The notes below the pieces were generated by a model. It was given only the letters and a program-made list of their open reading frames with translations. It had not been told where the DNA came from and did not search any database. The position numbers were made by a program, and so were the translations under genes. A DNA stretch of 43,410 nucleotides from JBATTK01 sp049670505 (GTDB lineage: Bacteria > Bacteroidota > Bacteroidia > Flavobacteriales > Flavobacteriaceae), in the NCBI GenBank assembly GCA_049670505.1, contig JBATTK010000064.1, positions 1-43,410 on the forward strand. The letters are read 5' to 3'. Position 1 is the stretch's first letter, and each line of letters begins with the position of its first letter. Of this stretch, positions 41,467 to 43,410 are shown one piece after another.

Positions 41467-43410
41467 ATGAAAAAAATTAATTCAATTCGAGGAAAGTTGC
41501 TACATCACATACTTTGTTTTGTATTGATGGCCGCAAGTACTTTTGCCCTGGGGCAAACAACACCGTATTCCTTAACGGGAAATGTTACGGACAGTGGAAG
41601 TGGAATCCCCGTTTCTGGGGCCTCGGTCTTTATTGAGAACACTTCCTTTGGTGGAGTTACCGATTTTGATGGTAACTATAGTTTTACGGCATCCTTGGAA
41701 TCCGGTAGCTATACAATGATCGTTAGCTATTTAGGCTATTCTACCCAACGGATAAGCATCACTGCGGGATCAAGCGATACCATTACAACGGATGTCTCCC
41801 TTGCGGAAGACTTGTTAAGTTTGGACGAGGTAATCGTTACGGGAACCGGTGTTGGAGCCAATAAACGTACGTTGGGTAATGCAATTTCTACGGTAAGTGC
41901 TTCCGATATTCAAAACAACGGGGCAACAGCCGTAGATCAGGCCTTGACCGGTAAGATTGCAGGTGCCTTGGTACAGCAAAACTCCGGAGACCCTGCCGGA
42001 GGTATCAGTATTCGTTTGCGTGGAGCAAGTACAATTTCGGGATCATCGGATCCGCTCTATATCATAGACGGTGTTTTGGTAAACAATACAAGTAATTTAT
42101 TTACGGACAACGATGGAAACGTAAGAAGTCTTCTTATAGATTTGGGTGGTAATACCCAAAATAGGCTAGCGGATATTAATCCCAATGATATAGAGCGGAT
42201 CGAGGTAATCAAAGGGGCTGCCGCCGCTGCAATTTATGGCTCTAGGGCCAGTAATGGTGTGGTTCAAATCTTTACCAAACGCGGAAAAGCAGGAAAACCC
42301 CGTTTTTCCTTTACCACAAATACAAAGTTAAATGAACTACGACAGGAAATTGATTATAACACGGTACCGCTCGCTTGGGTAGATCGTGGTGACCGATCTA
42401 ATTTGGAAACCGTACCCGTAGAACGTTTTAATCTTCAAGATGAGATTTTCGGGAGTGGTTTCGGTATAGAAAACTTCCTATCGGTATCGGGCGGATCGGA
42501 AAATACCAAATATTTTGTCTCCGGATCCTATTTAAACAATGAGGGAATTGTAAAGAATACGGATTTTGAGCGATTTGGAGTTAAAGTGAATTTAGATCAG
42601 ACTGTAAATGATTGGATTTCCTTTAATGCAGGTGTTAATTATGTACGTAGTGAAAGTAGCGATATACCCAACGGTGGTATTGTTGCTGCTTATGGAGCAT
42701 TGACCGGATTTTATTTTAGTGATAATTCGATTGATCCTTCACCGGATGAATCCGGGGTTTTTCCGGTTACTTCTCCCTTGGTGGCGCGTACAAACCCAGC
42801 GGAAGCAGTGGCAAGGTTCGATTTTGGTCAAAAGAACAATAGGGTTATTACAAACCTAGGTATTAAAGCGGATATTACGGATAAGCTTTCCGCCAATTAT
42901 ATCATCGGTTTTGATTATGCCAATCAATCGGGTACCGCCTTTATTCCTCCCGGAACCACTTCGCCACAGGCTACAGGCTTCGCCAGAAGAGCGGATTCCA
43001 ATAATTTTCTTTTTAATAATGACTTGAATCTTAGCTATAAAACAGATCTTTCGGAAACTATTGAGTCTACGACCGTTTTAGGCGGTACATGGCAATATCA
43101 GGAAGCTGAAACGGTATCCATTGAATCGGATAGATTACCCCCATTAGTACGTGTAGCAAGTGCAGGTACTATTATCAATCAACTTGATTTTAGAACCCAA
43201 GAATCATTTTGGGGAGCATTCTTGCAGCAGTCCTTTAGCTATAAGGACAAGCTTTATCTTAATGGTGCTGTTCGCTATGACGGGGCTTCCGTTTTTGGGG
43301 AGGATGAACGAAATCAGGTATATGCCAAAGTAAGTGCATCCTATGTAATATCTGATGAGGATTTCTGGCAACAAACCTTCGGTTCTGCCTTTAACACCAT
43401 TAAGTTAAGA
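41467..43410 (+). CDS. SusC/RagA-family TonB-linked outer-membrane transporter, partial
   Basis: The frame is open from the ATG at 41467 to the window end, 648 codons, of about 1000 expected. Signal peptide (ILCFVLMAASTFALGQ), then a CarboxypepD_reg-like domain (GNVTDSGSGIPVSGASVFIE), then a TonB box region (LSLDEVIVTGTGVG) and the plug (VDQALTGKIAGALVQQNSGD, DPLYIIDGVLVNN, GAAAAIYGSRASNGVVQIF), then the first barrel strands. SusC proteins import oligosaccharides with a SusD lid, which should follow to the right. 24 bp behind the NagB fusion gene, so an amino-sugar oligomer such as muropeptide sugar or chitin oligomer is the likely cargo. Confidence 0.93.
   Translation, partial: MKKINSIRGKLLHHILCFVLMAASTFALGQTTPYSLTGNVTDSGSGIPVSGASVFIENTSFGGVTDFDGNYSFTASLESGSYTMIVSYLGYSTQRISITAGSSDTITTDVSLAEDLLSLDEVIVTGTGVGANKRTLGNAISTVSASDIQNNGATAVDQALTGKIAGALVQQNSGDPAGGISIRLRGASTISGSSDPLYIIDGVLVNNTSNLFTDNDGNVRSLLIDLGGNTQNRLADINPNDIERIEVIKGAAAAAIYGSRASNGVVQIFTKRGKAGKPRFSFTTNTKLNELRQEIDYNTVPLAWVDRGDRSNLETVPVERFNLQDEIFGSGFGIENFLSVSGGSENTKYFVSGSYLNNEGIVKNTDFERFGVKVNLDQTVNDWISFNAGVNYVRSESSDIPNGGIVAAYGALTGFYFSDNSIDPSPDESGVFPVTSPLVARTNPAEAVARFDFGQKNNRVITNLGIKADITDKLSANYIIGFDYANQSGTAFIPPGTTSPQATGFARRADSNNFLFNNDLNLSYKTDLSETIESTTVLGGTWQYQEAETVSIESDRLPPLVRVASAGTIINQLDFRTQESFWGAFLQQSFSYKDKLYLNGAVRYDGASVFGEDERNQVYAKVSASYVISDEDFWQQTFGSAFNTIKLR

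Overview
The window is a chromosomal piece from a marine-type member of the Bacteroidota, most likely family Flavobacteriaceae. The evidence is an ECF sigma factor and SusC/RagA porin of Bacteroidota type, a 2902-residue SprB-repeat protein with a type B T9SS C-terminal domain, a hybrid two-component regulator with periplasmic TPRs and an AraC-type output domain, a GlcN6P deaminase fused to a PIG-L domain, and a CTnDOT-like tyrosine recombinase. No genus can be fixed from the sequence alone.

Left edge (1-1230). The start of an ECF sigma factor gene (minus strand) is preceded by about 250 bp able to form several GC-rich hairpins, two of them mutually exclusive. A small HTH gene follows, flanked by two long perfect palindromes.

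Tandem integrative elements (1231-23596). The 3' end of tRNA-Pro(GGG) at 23583-23657 occurs three times in the same orientation (1231, 10947, 23579). This divides the region into two adjacent elements. Each carries its own inverted or unique arm motif at matching distances inside both ends, and the two right ends are homologous over about 40 bp at exactly the same distance from the core. Element 1 (1231-10964) has no integrase or mobilisation gene. It carries a hybrid sensor/AraC regulator, two surface lipoproteins (one BspA-like with PKD), two DUF2306-type membrane proteins, a lipoprotein amidohydrolase and a frameshifted secreted protein. Element 2 (10947-23596) looks like an integrative mobilisable element. 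It has the integrase next to the tRNA, a MobC-like protein, a VirD2/MobA-type relaxase, an excisionase-like HTH protein, candidate oriT hairpins, a RelE/ParE toxin-antitoxin pair, an orphan HipB-like regulator and an XRE regulator. Its envelope/stress cargo is a DUF2254 protein, a cardiolipin synthase remnant, a PA2169-type four-helix protein, a lipocalin-like lipoprotein, a half VOC protein and a ribosome hibernation factor. Its left part is littered with broken genes: trypsin, SRAP and YegP remnants.

Beyond the tRNA (23657-24654) lies a mosaic of tRNA-Pro fragments, flavobacterial short intergenic repeats, a damaged GIY-YIG gene and a 163-bp MITE-like inverted-repeat unit.

The right part (24655-43410) reads as normal chromosome. 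It holds a PutP-type Na+/solute symporter, a secreted SRPBCC protein, a Crp/Fnr regulator, the giant T9SS adhesin and a PQQ-type sugar dehydrogenase. It ends in an amino-sugar locus: MurQ and a DeoR-family regulator in one operon, divergent from the NagB-PIG-L fusion and a SusC porin that runs off the window. A 14-bp-arm inverted repeat between the divergent genes is the natural operator candidate. The locus probably imports and catabolises N-acetylmuramic acid or other amino sugars.
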